Shown: positions 46,861 through 61,150 of the stretch, in pieces
Layout of the letters: the number at the start of each line of letters is the position of its first letter
Numbering within the stretch: the stretch's first letter is position 1
Origin: Coenobita brevimanus
Taxonomy: Eukaryota > Arthropoda > Malacostraca > Decapoda > Coenobitidae
Length of the DNA: 64,000 nucleotides
Assembly (NCBI GenBank): GCA_032717465.1
Contig: CM064657.1
Span: 23,988,138-24,052,137 of the forward strand
Direction of reading: 5' to 3'
The notes under the pieces: generated by a model
The model's input: only the letters and a program-made list of their open reading frames with translations
Told to the model about the DNA's origin: nothing
The model's database searches: none
Position numbers and translations under genes: made by a program

Positions 46861-48220
46861 GACCTCGGAAAAAATGTTTAGATGTGGTAAGTGAATGTGT
46901 GAGAGGTAATGACAGCAAAGAAGCCAAAGATCGAGGGATATATTTGGATGATGAAATATATATGCCAGTGAAGAAAACAAGAACGCACCTTATACCGGTA
47001 AATAACTTAGATGTGGATGAAATGGCTCTTTCTCACACGTGCTACAAGGGCGATTTATTCAGGTGAATCACATAAGTGTGGATGTGTCTCCTCTCCCTCT
47101 CCCCGCACTTTTATGATATAATTCCTCACGATTTTCCACTGATCTGTGGCATTAACAGAGAATGGATTTTTTACGAATAACCTGTGGCTACAGTAAATGC
47201 GGTTCTCGTTTATATGTAATTACATGTAGTTTTTTTTTAGTGCATCTAATTACCGACTAAAATTACAATGATAATGTCTAGTTTAAAAAAATGAAATGAT
47301 AGTCAACTGACCAAGGCACAGATTAAAAAACACTTAGAGATACCCCCGGATCCTGTGTATTGGTTTAGTCGAACATTTATGTCGAATGAATGGTATTTTT
47401 TTATTTTCATCTAAGAGTGCTTAACAACGTACTTTACACCTTTTCATCATTGTCATTTTTAAATAAGTACGCCCATTATGATTTTATGGGTCTTAAAATA
47501 GTCTTCTGACAGCTTATGAAGTATATCACTTAACACTAACATCATTATTACAATAACATGAAGGGCCGTGTATTGTTACCTAATAAGTAATTATAGGCTA
47601 TACGTTGTTTATAAAGGTCTAGAATGAAAATCTGATTCAGAAATCCCCCATAGCCAAATATGGCGAGCATTTTTTCGACACCTTTGCTGAAAGAGTGGAT
47701 TTAGAGCCACAGTATTCTCATCTCTGATATTGCAGTTTTTTTTTTTTTCCTCCACCTTAACAGACATATTTCTAAACAGTGGAAACTCAGCGATGGGCCG
47801 GGGAATTTTGAAGGTTTGAGCGGTGAGTAGGACCAAATGGTCCATAGCTCTAGGAACTCTGATGATAATTTCTGCAGTTTTTGTGGCCTCTTTCTGTATA
47901 TGGATACTAGCCATCCGAAAAATTTTGTGTGATGGTGAGTTAGGTTGCAGTTTCTCCAAATTTCGGTACCGTAGCACAGAAACTGAAAAATACATTTTAT
48001 TGTACAGTTACAGGAGATAAATGCCTTGACACACTTGTGACTCCGAACCAAGGACGCAAGATCGCAACCTGTTTCATTACAGTTGATTGATTGACCATGA
48101 TTCCTAAGCTATCGACACCCTTATTCGTCAGGAATTTCAGACCACAGAAGCTAGTTACCTGTCCGCCTGATATTTACATCCGCAGCTCGCGAAGCCAAAG
48201 TGGGTGTTATAGTTTGGTCG

Positions 48221-48221
<1 letters not shown>
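46861..48221. other. Unassigned sequence
   Basis: Minus-strand frames at 47609-47995 (128 codons) and 47701-48051 (116 codons) overlap in different frames. Neither has a recognised domain, and both cross a T run at ~47738, so I do not call a gene. Confidence 0.45.

Positions 48222-48278
<57 letters not shown>
48222..48278. repeat. (GT)n microsatellite
   Basis: Uninterrupted GT run. Confidence 0.97.
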
Positions 48279-48281
<3 letters not shown>

Positions 48282-48379
48282 AACAAAATAATTCATATTG
48301 TTTCTTATCCAGTTGTAAATAAACTCGGTAGAAGAGGTGAGGGCTAGCCAGTGAATAAACCTACTCTTGTTAGAACAAT

Positions 48380-48985
48380 ATGGCAGAGGTTAAGGTCAAA
48401 GGTGTAGGTCAAAATTTGACCTAGCAAAATCAACTAGAAATTTTTTGAAAACCAACTTAGACCAAACGAGGAAATGTTGAGGGTAGGGCAAGAATGAAGT
48501 TATTTAGCTTTGAAAAGTAGCCGAAAGACAAGGTCGCAGGGCAAGGTCAAAGTTCAACCTATGTGTATATGCTTGTTAACAGAATAACTCAGTTTTTATT
48601 GAGTTTAAACCCAACTTGGTGTATGGGTTGAAGGTGAGATAAGAAGTGAACCTAGTATTATACAGTAGGACAATAAGTCACCGAGGTCACAGGTCAAGAT
48701 CAAATTAAGCAATTTGTATCCGATTTAGACCAAACTTTGTGGAAGGGTTGAAGATAATGCAAGAATTAAACGATTCGTCCTTGAGACTAATCAGTCAGAG
48801 GTCAAGGTCAAAGTGAAAGGTCAAAAATCAAGGTCACTGAGCAACATCAAGTCAGATTTGATATTGTTTGAAGTAAAGCCAGTGGAAATGTTGAGGGTTA
48901 TTCAAGATTTAAGAAATTTGATTCTGAGAATAGTCTGTCGAAGGTCAGGGTCACAGGGCAGAGTCGAATATTTGGCCCTTGGACC
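48380..48985 (+). repeat. GGTCA-rich imperfect tandem repeat, ~4 units
   Basis: TTGA(G/A)G.T...GCAAGAATGAA-type anchors recur at 48477, 48628, 48748 and 48891, i.e. every 120-151 bp. Each unit has a GACCAAAC...GG start and an AAGGTCA.AGGTCA end. AGGTCA copies are numerous: a perfect direct repeat with one spacer at 48684-48696 and with no spacer at 48799-48810. AGGTCA is the half-site of many nuclear receptors (established); function here is only inference. Confidence 0.8.
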
Positions 48986-49299
48986 AGCTGATGGTTGCGG
49001 GTGTTGCGCCCTTCTTGTTACAGGTTAGTTTAACTAGACTTCCCTAGAATTTTACATTTTTTAAACGTCTGGGTTTCCGCGACTAGGAATAGCGTTTCAT
49101 GCCTGTATTATGTCAATTTAGGAAGGTCTGCGGGTATTGACTCAGTTTCAAGAGAATGTACAGAAGTCATTGACTCTGTTCAAGTAAGCTGGCTAACAAA
49201 CCACCCAAGTGAAAACTGAATTCCTTTTCCGTTGTCTCAAAATGATGCGGCTGGACAGGAGATAGAGAATAAAAGGACGGCGTACAGCAGCAGACACAC

Positions 49300-50895
49300 A
49301 CACAAAATATATATATATAATAATAATAATGATAATAATAATGATAATAATACTAATAATATAATAAAAATAATAATAATAATAACAACAGCAACAATAA
49401 ACAACAGCAGCACCATCACCAACAACAACAACATATCACTAGCATCATACAACACCGCCACCACACAACATACCACCACACAACACACCACCACACAACA
49501 TACCACCACACAACACACCACCACAACACAACACACCACCACACAACACACCACCACACAACACACCACCACACAACACACCACCACAACACAACACACC
49601 ACCACAACACAACACACCACCACACAACACACCACCACTACACAACACACCACCACACAACACACCACCACACAACACACCACCACACAACACACCACCA
49701 CAACACAACACACCACCACAACACAACACACCACCACACAACACACCACCACTACACAACACACCACCACACAACACACCACCACACAACACACCACCAC
49801 ACAACACACCACTACACAACACACCACCACACAACACACCACCACACAACACACCACCAGTACACAACACACCACCAGTACACAACACACCACCACTACA
49901 CAACACACCACCACTACACAACACACCACCACACAACACACCACCACACAACACACCACCACTACACAACACACCACCACACAACACACCACCACACAAC
50001 ACACCACTACACAACACACCACCACACAACACACCACCACACAACACCACCACCACACAACACACAACCACACAACACAACACCAGCAAACAACACAACA
50101 CCACACAACAGACCACAACACAACACACCACCACACAACACACCACCACACAACACACCGCCACACAACACACCGCCACACAACACATCACCACACAACA
50201 CACCACCACACAACACACCACCACACAACACACCACCACACAACACACCGCCACACAACACACCACCACACAACACATCACCACACAACACATCACCACA
50301 CAACACGCCACCACACAACACACCACCACACAACACACCACCACACAACACACCACCACACAACACACCACCACACAACACACCACCACACAACACATCA
50401 CCACACAACACACCACCACACAACACACCACCACACAACACATCACCACACAACACACCACCACTCAACACATCACCACACAACACACCACCACACAACA
50501 CATCACCACACAACACACCACCATCACCACCAAACAACACACCACCATCACCACCAAACAACACACCACCATCACCACCAAACAACACACCACCATCACC
50601 ACCAAACAACACACCACCATCACCACCAAACAACACACCACCATCACCACCACATAACATTACCATCACCACCACACAACACACCACCATCACCACCACA
50701 TAACATCACCATCACCACCAAACAACACACCACCATCACCACCACATAACATCACCATCACCACCACACAACACACCACCATCACCACCACATAACACCA
50801 CCATCACCCCCACATAACACCACCATCACCCCCACATAACACCACCATCACCCCCACATAACACCACCATCACCCCCACATAACACAACCATCAC
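49300..50895. repeat. 1.6-kb satellite of CACCA/ACA units in three zones
   Basis: 49315-49440 is AAT/AAC-rich. 49455-50515 consists of 15-bp units (CACCACCACACAACA) with some 18-bp variants. 50516-50660 uses a 24-bp unit (CACCATCACCACCAAACAAC plus four bases). 50800-50890 uses a 22-bp unit (ATAACACCACCATCACCCCC plus two bases). Because 15, 18 and 24 are multiples of three, a 505-codon Thr/His/Gln frame stays open on the plus strand (49232-50749), as do Cys/Val/Gly frames on the minus strand. I treat all of them as artefacts of the repeat. Confidence 0.9.
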
Positions 50896-51304
50896 CACCA
50901 CACAACACCGCCACCACTAGCACACACTAGACCACCATCACCACACAACTCCACCGCCACACTTCACTGCCACAACACGGGTCACAGCACCACCTCCAGC
51001 ACAGAACACTACCATCACATCTCCATTAAGAAGCTGCCAACACAGCTATCCACTACCATTGCCATCACACCTCACCCCATCATCTCCCCACAACACTCAG
51101 CCCCTGCCACAGCGTCTGACCATAGCTACCACCACCCCTACCATGTCAACAGCAATACTCAGCAGTTCGACTACAGTAACGAAACAGTAACTACAAAATC
51201 AGCGTGTAACACACCATTACCTCCATAACTAAGCCGCACTGCACTTTCACTAAATCTTACCATACTGTGTGTTACCACACCACTGAATGTCAGTCTACAT
51301 TACA
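50896..51304. other. CA-rich decayed edge of the satellite
   Basis: CACCA and ACACC words fade to the right. No gene. Confidence 0.6.
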
Positions 51305-51640
51305 TTTTTTTGTGTGTGTGTCCGACCCAGGGCATAGGCTTCACAGCCTGCTCCCGAGGCCCAGTAGTCCTCCTGCATATCATATACCTACACATGTCAC
51401 CACTTCGGCGCTAACACCCACCGTCCATATTGAATACATGCTAGGGCTGTTTCATACAGGACTGGTGTATTGATATTAGCGGGGATACTTTTACATGTCG
51501 GCTGGTCTTTTGGTAGCTCAGTAAAGTCAGCTTTTATGACATTCAAATCCTTAAACTGTTCCCTGCTCCAGCGGGAATTCGAGCCTGGGTCCATTAGGAC
51601 TGCAGGCCACGTCTCTACCGATTCAGCCACTGCCTCCCTC
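51305..51640 (-). mobile_element. SINE-2, near full-length copy
   Basis: Read on the minus strand it has GAGGCAGTGGCTGAATCGG (A box) and GGCTCGAATTCCCGC (B box region), the body with CAGCCCTAGCATGTATTC and ATGGACGGTGGGTGTTAGCG, and a tail of CACACACACAAAAAAA. Same order as 38873-39235. Confidence 0.85.
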
Positions 51641-53079
51641 AAATACTACCACACCACACTATACCGCACCTTAGCACACATCATACCGCAGCAGAGCAGA
51701 GCACACCAGGACGCAGCAGGGCACATAGCGCGGCGGTCCCTTGTGAGGGCTGCTGGAGTCAACAGCCCGGGGCGGCGGTGAAATCATGCGGGGAGGGTAA
51801 AGTTTGCAGTCCTGCGGCAGGCTGGTGGCCCCGGGCCCTCTCCACACTGGACCCGCCCGCCGGTCCATGCTCTGCCGAGCCACACACAATCTGGGACTTT
51901 GGGAGGCCTCGCTGACGGAGGAAAATCTGGGTGGGGAGAACAAGTGACGGGGAAGGACTTCAATAAGGAAATGTGAAACTGAACTCAATTACAGACGTGT
52001 CTGGGGTAGAATAAGAAAATCAGACAGCATATCATGGGAAAGAGAGGGTAGGACGAATGGAGCAGTGTGAATAAATACTGTGGATAACGAGGAAAGAAAG
52101 GGTTTACTTAATGACAGGAGGTAAGGCTTGTACGTGTACAAGTGGGAGTTAACATGAGAGCGAGCAGATCATTACTGCTTTCGGGTTTCAGTCAGTTACT
52201 GCTTAGGAAGTACGTTAGTGGTGTGATGGGAACAGCTGACATTAATTTTAGTCCTTGCTGTTTCATGACACACACTTTCAGCTCATTTATGGTCGTATTG
52301 TAGGTGACTTTGGAAATTCCGCAGCACGTTTCTTTCGCGATTTAATCTGCACATTGCACTTAAGCATCATCTTGTGCGTTATTGACTGCAAAATGAATCG
52401 GTATTAAAACTGTATTAATACGTAGCATACAGGAGAATGTTATGCTGCATTATCCAAAATCCTTAAGGAACGAGTGCTACGAAATCTCCTAGGCCATCTA
52501 GATTGTGGGTTCTGTTCCTAGCGACCGAGATACTGCGGAAGCTTTCTAAACATTATGGGTGTGTTGCGTGCGACAGTTCGCTGTTCACACTCTCGCCTGT
52601 CAGAGGTGCAGTCTTCACCTGACGCACCCTCAACCACCACACTCACTTCACGTACTACCTTCTGCCTTATGCCGCCTCCATAATTATCTCATACTTTTCC
52701 ACAACACCTACTTTTGTCATTATCAGCGCTTCACCCTCACCACCTCCTCTACCAAGCTGCTCATTACCCCTCCACCACCCTACCGGCAACCGGAGAAGGT
52801 AATGATGACAGCAATTTAGCACATTACCACCTACTCTCCGTACCGCCACCCTCACTCACAAGCCCCCTCACCTCCTCCCGTTCATGCTATCTCATCATCG
52901 TCACCTTCCTTGAACCACCTTCTTTCCCACTCTTCTTCATATTCTTCCTACCATCACCGTCACTTACTCACCCTTCCTCCATCCTTCCCTTCCCCCATCA
53001 GTACTCACTCTCCCTATCCCACCCTCCTTCCCACTTTCACTATCCCTACCCTCCTTCTTAATCTCCCAGTCGCGCGCGC
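51641..53079. other. Unassigned sequence with a family K repeat
   Basis: 52470-52505 (GGAACGAGTGCTACGAAATC, TCCTAGGCCATCTAG) is a weak third copy of family K. 52600-53070 is C+T-rich. No gene. Confidence 0.5.
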
Positions 53080-54300
<1,221 letters not shown>

Positions 54301-54429
54301 TACTATTACTGCGTCATAAAAGAAGCTAGTTTCCCGATGTAAAAGCCACATGAATGCAGTGATGCCTGTGTGAATGAGTGATATCTCAGGATACACTGAG
54401 TTGTAGTAGTAGTAGTAGACAGTGAATGG

Positions 54430-54943
54430 ATGCCCATTGTACAACATGTATCAAGATATCAGAGCGATATCTGCCTTCCTTCCCTATTTTGTATCTTTTT
54501 TAAGTATTGAATGGGGGCTGACCTCCCTAAAAATAATGGTGGGAAATTTAGTATACTGGCAGGCATTATCAAGGAACCAGACGAGGGCTTACCTGAAAAT
54601 TTTCATAGATATCCACATGCACACTTTCCCAGATGTCTTATCTTTTTTTTTTTTTTTTGGAGGGGGGGGGAGGAGGTTGACCACTCCACGAATCATAGGG
54701 AGGGTCACGCTCCCTAACTATCGCATTACAGATGAAAGTCCATCGTACATCTTGTACTAAAATTTGAAAGCCATATCTTCCTACCTTTCACTCTCTGAGA
54801 ATTTTTCATTTGGCAAGGGAGGCTGACCCCCTAAAAATCATGGTAGAAAATTTTTAATTTTATATAATGGAAAACCTTCGAATTAAGCAGACGTACTCAC
54901 CTGGGAAGTTTCATTCATATCCATCAGATGGCCCAGGAGGAGT

Positions 54944-55001
<58 letters not shown>

Positions 55002-55022
55002 GCGAACCTCGCTCAGAGGTAT
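54430..55022 (+). mobile_element. Repeat with internal duplication, AC tail and hairpin (family H)
   Basis: AATGGGGGCTGACCTCCCTA at ~54510 and GGGAGGCTGACCCCCTAA at ~54818 begin two similar ~150-bp halves, both with TTTCAT(A/T)(G/C)ATATCCA. The second runs into an AC array (54946-54999), then GGGCGAACCTCGCTCAGAGG. Confidence 0.5.
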
Positions 55023-55257
55023 AGGATGGGTTGATAAAGAGAATAAATTACTCATACCAACTCAGCCTATTCCCATCTGCAGAAATGAGCTTTAACCTTA
55101 AGGATATGAAGTTATTTAGCCACAACACAGTATTCTTCGAAAAATGATGTCGCATCGCCGACTCATCAAATTGACTGTGAGAGGAACGTTATTATTTTTA
55201 TCGCTCTCAGGAGGAGGTCTGTATTCTGAACTCAGTACAACCATGTAGCAGAAAAAG

Positions 55258-55366
55258 TTAACTGGAGGATGTTTCTAAAATATTCAGTACGTGGGACTTC
55301 TCCCATCTTTAATAATCGTGTGACTGTAGCAAGGATAATTTCTAGCAGCATCGTACTGAAGGGGAT
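55258..55366 (-). mobile_element. TTAA-family element
   Basis: AGTTAACTGG at the left, core TAATCGTGTGACTGTAGCAA and GGATAATTTCTAGCAG, and CATCGTACTGAAGGGG at the right. Confidence 0.6.
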
Positions 55367-57039
<1,673 letters not shown>

Positions 57040-57285
57040 GCCATCATCATCAGTCATCATCATCGTCATCTCCTCTCTTCCCCATCACCACCCTATTCAC
57101 GACCATTTTCCGTCATCATCATCATCATCATCATCATCTCCCCTCATCACTATCACCACCACTATTATTCTTCGTCATCATCATCATCATCATCACAGTC
57201 ACAACTTTTCCGTCGTCATATCATCATCATCATCATCATCATCTCCTCTCACCACTATCACCACCATAATCACGACCATTTTCCG

Positions 57286-57318
<33 letters not shown>

Positions 57319-57330
57319 CAACCACACTCC
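57040..57330. repeat. (CAT)n with a ~173-bp higher-order period
   Basis: CAT runs are separated by CTCCTCTCACCACTATCACC-type spacers. GACCATTTTCCGTCATCAT occurs at ~57101 and ~57274. The Ser/His-rich frames are translations of it. Confidence 0.85.
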
Positions 57331-58494
57331 AGCACCACTATGTCTAATATTTGCCACTAGTGTACCCCCCTATCACTTGGCCAATGCTACCCCACCCATT
57401 ACCCCACCACAAACAGTCAACTCTGCTTCAGCTTCCCTGACGGTTTCATCATATATATAGCATTTGTGTGTCACTGTCACCCACACATCACCATCGGTCA
57501 TGAATCCCTAGCCTATCTTATTAATGGTTTCCGCAAGACCGGATTAAGGCCAGCTGATGCCCTAAACACAGCTCAATAATGGTACCCCCCGGCCCCTCCA
57601 TAGTCTAGCTGGGAAGGCATTGACCCATTTAGTGCTAAAATACACATCTTCTTATTAACATGTTTGGTAGTCATAACAGGAATGACTGAGAAAAATATTT
57701 AATCTTTAAGGTCAAACATCATGACATACGATCATCTTTTATCTGAAGTTTTATCAACATTTTGTACTGAGTCTGTTCTTTACACTTACACTACAGTAAT
57801 CTTTGATCCTTTGTTTCAAATCAGTGCCTTTTTTCCTTCAGATACACGGCTTTACACTAAAATTTACATCGTTTATGAGAAAATAATAACAAATAAAATA
57901 GAGCTTAAGGGTCCGTTGCACAAATCAGCAGATGAGTTCAGTGCTGGCCAGGCCCAGCCAGCTGTGTTAATTAACACTCGACGGAAGCGTAACTCACACG
58001 CCATGAGACTGAAACAGTTGTAATATCTGACGACACCCTCAAATCAAACTGTTAAATTTGTGTCACTTACCATGTAAAAGAAAATTATTTTTTATCGGTG
58101 TGGATTAAAGTCGTACATGGCAGATTAGGACAACTACAAAAAATTCGACTAAAGTCGAGTGTGGCAGTGAGAGTTAAGGACATGATAGCAAAGGGGGAAA
58201 AACCTTGTGGTGCCCCCCTTCCCTTGATGCCTGAAGCACGTGCTTAGTTTGCTTATTGGTTAATCCAGGGCCGAGTTAACGAATACACTGATGTTGAAAA
58301 TAAGTGTTCAGTAATAAATATTTTAAATCTTTGATCCTGTGACACCTCAAATATTCACACAATCATGGCGCAGCAGGCATATTGGAGCCGTGGCTCAGTT
58401 GTGTCACTACGTTCTTATTATCTACCAAACAGACATTTTATGCAACGTGGAGGAGACTTCTTTTTGTAAGCTCGTTAGGACCATCTCCATTCAC
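57331..58494. other. Unassigned sequence
   Basis: A 100-codon frame at 57721-58023 has no recognised motif. GACCCATTTAGTGCTAAA at ~57622 is a TTAA-family relic. Confidence 0.45.
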
Positions 58495-58945
58495 TTCCTT
58501 CACCCCAAGAGATCTTTCCTAGGTTGACTGTAAACCTCAGGTAGCAGTGATAATTAATTTAAAAACATCTCGGGCTGGAGCGATTAACTGTTTCAGTAGA
58601 GTAGTTTTTTTTTTTTTTTTTCGTTCCCCCCAGACGATTTTACTTTGGTTAGGATCACTGGTATTGAAGAAGCTAATGGATATATGTAACCCTGGAGTTT
58701 CAAATGTCTATGCCAGCTGAATATAATCGACGATAGGTAGTAAAAATGAAGAAAGTCATTGGGTTAAAGGAGTTAACCCCGTCAATAGGATGATTTTTTT
58801 CCATTTGATGCTTTTCGAACCATAGGTGTTTGATACAGCCTTGAGGAATCCCTTCACTGCTAGGGTGCTCTGGAGGGCTGAATAACATCATCTGGTAGCA
58901 ACAAGAATTAAATAAAGTTGTCGACCTCGGTTTAAAGGGATAGAT
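58495..58945. mobile_element. Cluster of TTAA-family units
   Basis: 58583-58675 is a forward monomer (GATTAACTGTTTCAGTAGAG, CCCCAGACGATTTTACTTTG). 58695-58775 is a reverse core (AGCTGAATATAATCGACGAT, GTCATTGGGTTAAAGGAGTT). 58848-58943 runs CCCTTCACTGCTAGGG to GGTTTAAAGGGAT with GCTGAATAACATCATCTGGT. Confidence 0.65.
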
Positions 58946-59039
58946 GAATGTATAAATGGTGGAGACCACAACGCCGCCCCTGGTAGTGATCCTCGCAACT
59001 CGCCCCTCTCTCCCCTTCACACCCTGTCGACGCAATCCC

Positions 59040-59420
59040 ACAACAAGTGGTCTCCCCCAAGCCGAATGAAATCGATCAGCGGTAACAAGAATGCATTGAA
59101 AAGACCATTTTTTTTTACTATTGTTGTGACCACAGGATCATCAGAACGTGAACTCAGTGGACTTCAAGCTGAAACTGCCCTACTCTTCCAGTCCACCATC
59201 CGACTTTTGGGGGACAGGAGAGGAGCAGAGGGACGTTTGTTTGACCGATCAGCTGAGTCATTCAGTTGTAACGATGTCAACGCAAGAAAGCATCCCTCGC
59301 CAACACTAGACCATCGTGCTGAAGGGGTTAAGTGAATGATTTTTATCCTCTTCAGTGCGAGAGATCTCTTCGAGGATAATATAATTGTTTGGCGGATTTT
59401 AAAAAAAAAAAAAAAGTATC
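59040..59420. mobile_element. TTAA-family relics flanking a short unassigned insert
   Basis: 59055-59105 has CCGAATGAAATCGATCAGCG and AACAAGAATGCATTGAAAAG. At 59316-59334 CGTGCTGAAGGGGTTAAG closes a unit. 59350-59415 starts CCTCTTCAGTGCGAGAG with core AATATAATTGTTTGGCGG, then an A run. Confidence 0.6.
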
Positions 59421-59684
59421 CCACATATGGAATTAAAACTTTTTATTATAATTATTTAAAAGCTAAAATTATAAAGGACTATCTGTCGTTTAGAAGAACT
59501 CAGCAGTAAGAGATAATGAGATATTGAAAGCCGAATGACAGTTTTCTTGTATCCACATCGCTCAGAGAAGTCTCCCCTTTGCTGAGTAATAACCTTTCGT
59601 GGCAAAGAGACCAAGTTAATACCCTGTCACCGTACTGGAGGTGTTAATTATGCTGGTCTGACTTTCCCCTGATCCTTTGCCACC

Positions 59685-59689
<5 letters not shown>
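59421..59689. other. Unassigned sequence
   Basis: No feature seen. Confidence 0.45.
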
Positions 59690-59716
<27 letters not shown>

Positions 59717-59995
59717 CGCTCGCTGGTGCAGTGGTAACGTTCCCGCTTGCCAACTGGTGGACGGGAGTTCGCTCCTCGCTCAGGTTGCGAAAAGTTTCAC
59801 TGACGAAGTGGGTGGTTACTGTCCCCCTTGAGCAAGGGGACGGGTGTGTGCGCGTGTGAAGGTCACAGCCTTGCCCTTAGATCGGACTATATGAGCTCTC
59901 GGCTCCCTTCCGGGAGGGTAAAAGCTGACGATCACGACCATCAAGTGATCCTGACCGACCCGGTGAATTACACACACACACACACACACACACAC
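59690..59995 (+). mobile_element. tRNA-Gly-derived SINE between two (CA)n runs
   Basis: The head at 59717 reads CGCTCGCTGGTGCAGTGGTA (A box), CGCTTGCCAACTGG with a GCC glycine-type anticodon loop, and GGGAGTTCGCTCC (B box, decayed). The body has AGATCGGACTATATGAGCTC and TCGGCTCC, typical of widespread crustacean SINEs (from memory). The tail is GTGAATTACACACACAC (59970-59995). A matching CA run lies just before the head (59690-59716). No tRNA function: the acceptor stem does not pair. Confidence 0.8.
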
Positions 59996-60457
59996 GCGGG
60001 AGGGGGAAGACGAGGCCTACGGAATTATACGGCTGTTCATTAGCCCTCAGCTGGGAATGAAACACAGAAATTGCAGAAACTGTGTAGAGTACAAAACAAC
60101 ACAGAACAAATTACCCCTTCAGTCCAATAACGATATTCTGCTGTATTCCAGAAGACGATTTTTTGACGTTAAAAAGAGAATTGGAAATAATCTCCAGTTA
60201 CCTCCTCACTGGTGGTATTTGTGTTTTTTTTTATTTTATTTGTTGTCCCATTCTATCGATATTGTACGAGTAATGTTTTTTTTTTTTTTCAATCTTATGA
60301 AATGCTACCACCTTTTGAAGGGAAATATAACGACATTGTGAATTTTAGTTGGGAAGTATGTAGTCGAGAACTCCAGATAAAGACGGAGAGTAAAATAATG
60401 CACAAGTTGAAATACAAGACTTGGTGGAAAAGCCAGGTGCGAAACTTTACGGAAGCA
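59996..60457. other. TTAA-family relic and unassigned sequence
   Basis: TTACCCCTTCAGTCCAATAA and CCAGAAGACGATTTTTTGAC at 60110-60175 are the family. The plus-strand frame to 60514 runs from poly(T) into the next minisatellite and has no known motif. Confidence 0.5.
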
Positions 60458-60780
60458 GGCCAGGTAAGGGCGGAAAGTGTAAGTAGTATCATAATATTAT
60501 TAGAAGAAAAGTAAAATTCGCACATGTGAAGTGCTGGAACTAGTGAAGGATTCCAGGTAACGTAAGAGCGAAAAGTAAGTACAGTCGGATAATTAGTCGA
60601 GGAATAGCGTAAAATCGCAGGTGGGGAGTATTAGCGACGAGTTCCAGGTAGCCTAAGTGCGAAAAGTGTAAGTGCTGTTGGAGAGTCGCAGGTGTGAAAG
60701 GGTTAAACTAGCGAGGGATTCCGGGTAAAAGAGAAAAGAACAGGTACAGCTGGAAAATTACAATAACAGGTGAAAAATAC
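60458..60780 (+). repeat. ~92-bp minisatellite with repeated CAGGTAA motif
   Basis: CC(A/G)GGTAA/GTAG anchors at 60460, 60553, 60644 and 60721 give spacings of 93, 91 and 77 bp. Units share GAGCGAAAAGT(GT)AAGTAC, AAAATCGCAGGTG and ACTAGCGA(G)GGATT. Confidence 0.75.
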
Positions 60781-60939
60781 CAGGTGTGAATTACATGAAG
60801 GGGCGATAATTAGCCGGGGACGCAGCGGGAGACAGGAACCACCACCGCCGCAGAACCAACCCTTCCCGCCCCCACCACACACGTTTAAGTTCCAGGTTCA
60901 CTCAGTTTGCCAGTGTCGGTGCTTGAGTGTTGGTATGTG

Positions 60940-61150
60940 ATTGTGAGGTTTGGTTAGACTGGATTAGATTAAATTTGGTTGTTAAATTCAGTTAGATTAG
61001 CTTAGGTTAGTCTAGGTTCTTGAGTTTTAGTGTAGATGTTATTTAAAGTTAGATTAAGTCTGGTTTGGTTTGGTTTCGATATTTTAGGTTAGGCTAGATT
61101 TGGTTGTCAGGTCAGACTGTTCCTAGATTTGTTCAGGTTTTGAAGGGCCA
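60940..61150. repeat. Degenerate TTAGG-type (telomere-like) tract
   Basis: GGTTAGACT, AGATTAGCTTAGGTTAG, TCTAGGTTC and TTTTAGGTTAGGCTAG pieces on the plus strand, irregularly spaced. Confidence 0.5.

Noticed and set aside
47609..48051. Overlapping 128- and 116-codon frames on the minus strand as possible exons
   Set aside because: Two different frames are open over the same bases, both cross a T run, and neither resembles a known family.
49232..50749. 505-codon Thr/His/Gln-rich open frame and its long Cys/Val/Gly shadows on the minus strand
   Set aside because: It coincides with a satellite whose units are multiples of three bases; it has no non-repetitive domain and the frame is lost when the unit length changes.
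59717..59790. Possible functional tRNA-Gly gene
   Set aside because: The B box is decayed (GTTCGCTCC), the acceptor stem does not pair, and a SINE body and CA tail follow.
60212..60514. Possible exon ending at a CAG|GTAAG donor near 60458
   Set aside because: The frame starts in poly(T), includes TTAA-family sequence, and the donor-like motif is part of a repeated minisatellite unit.
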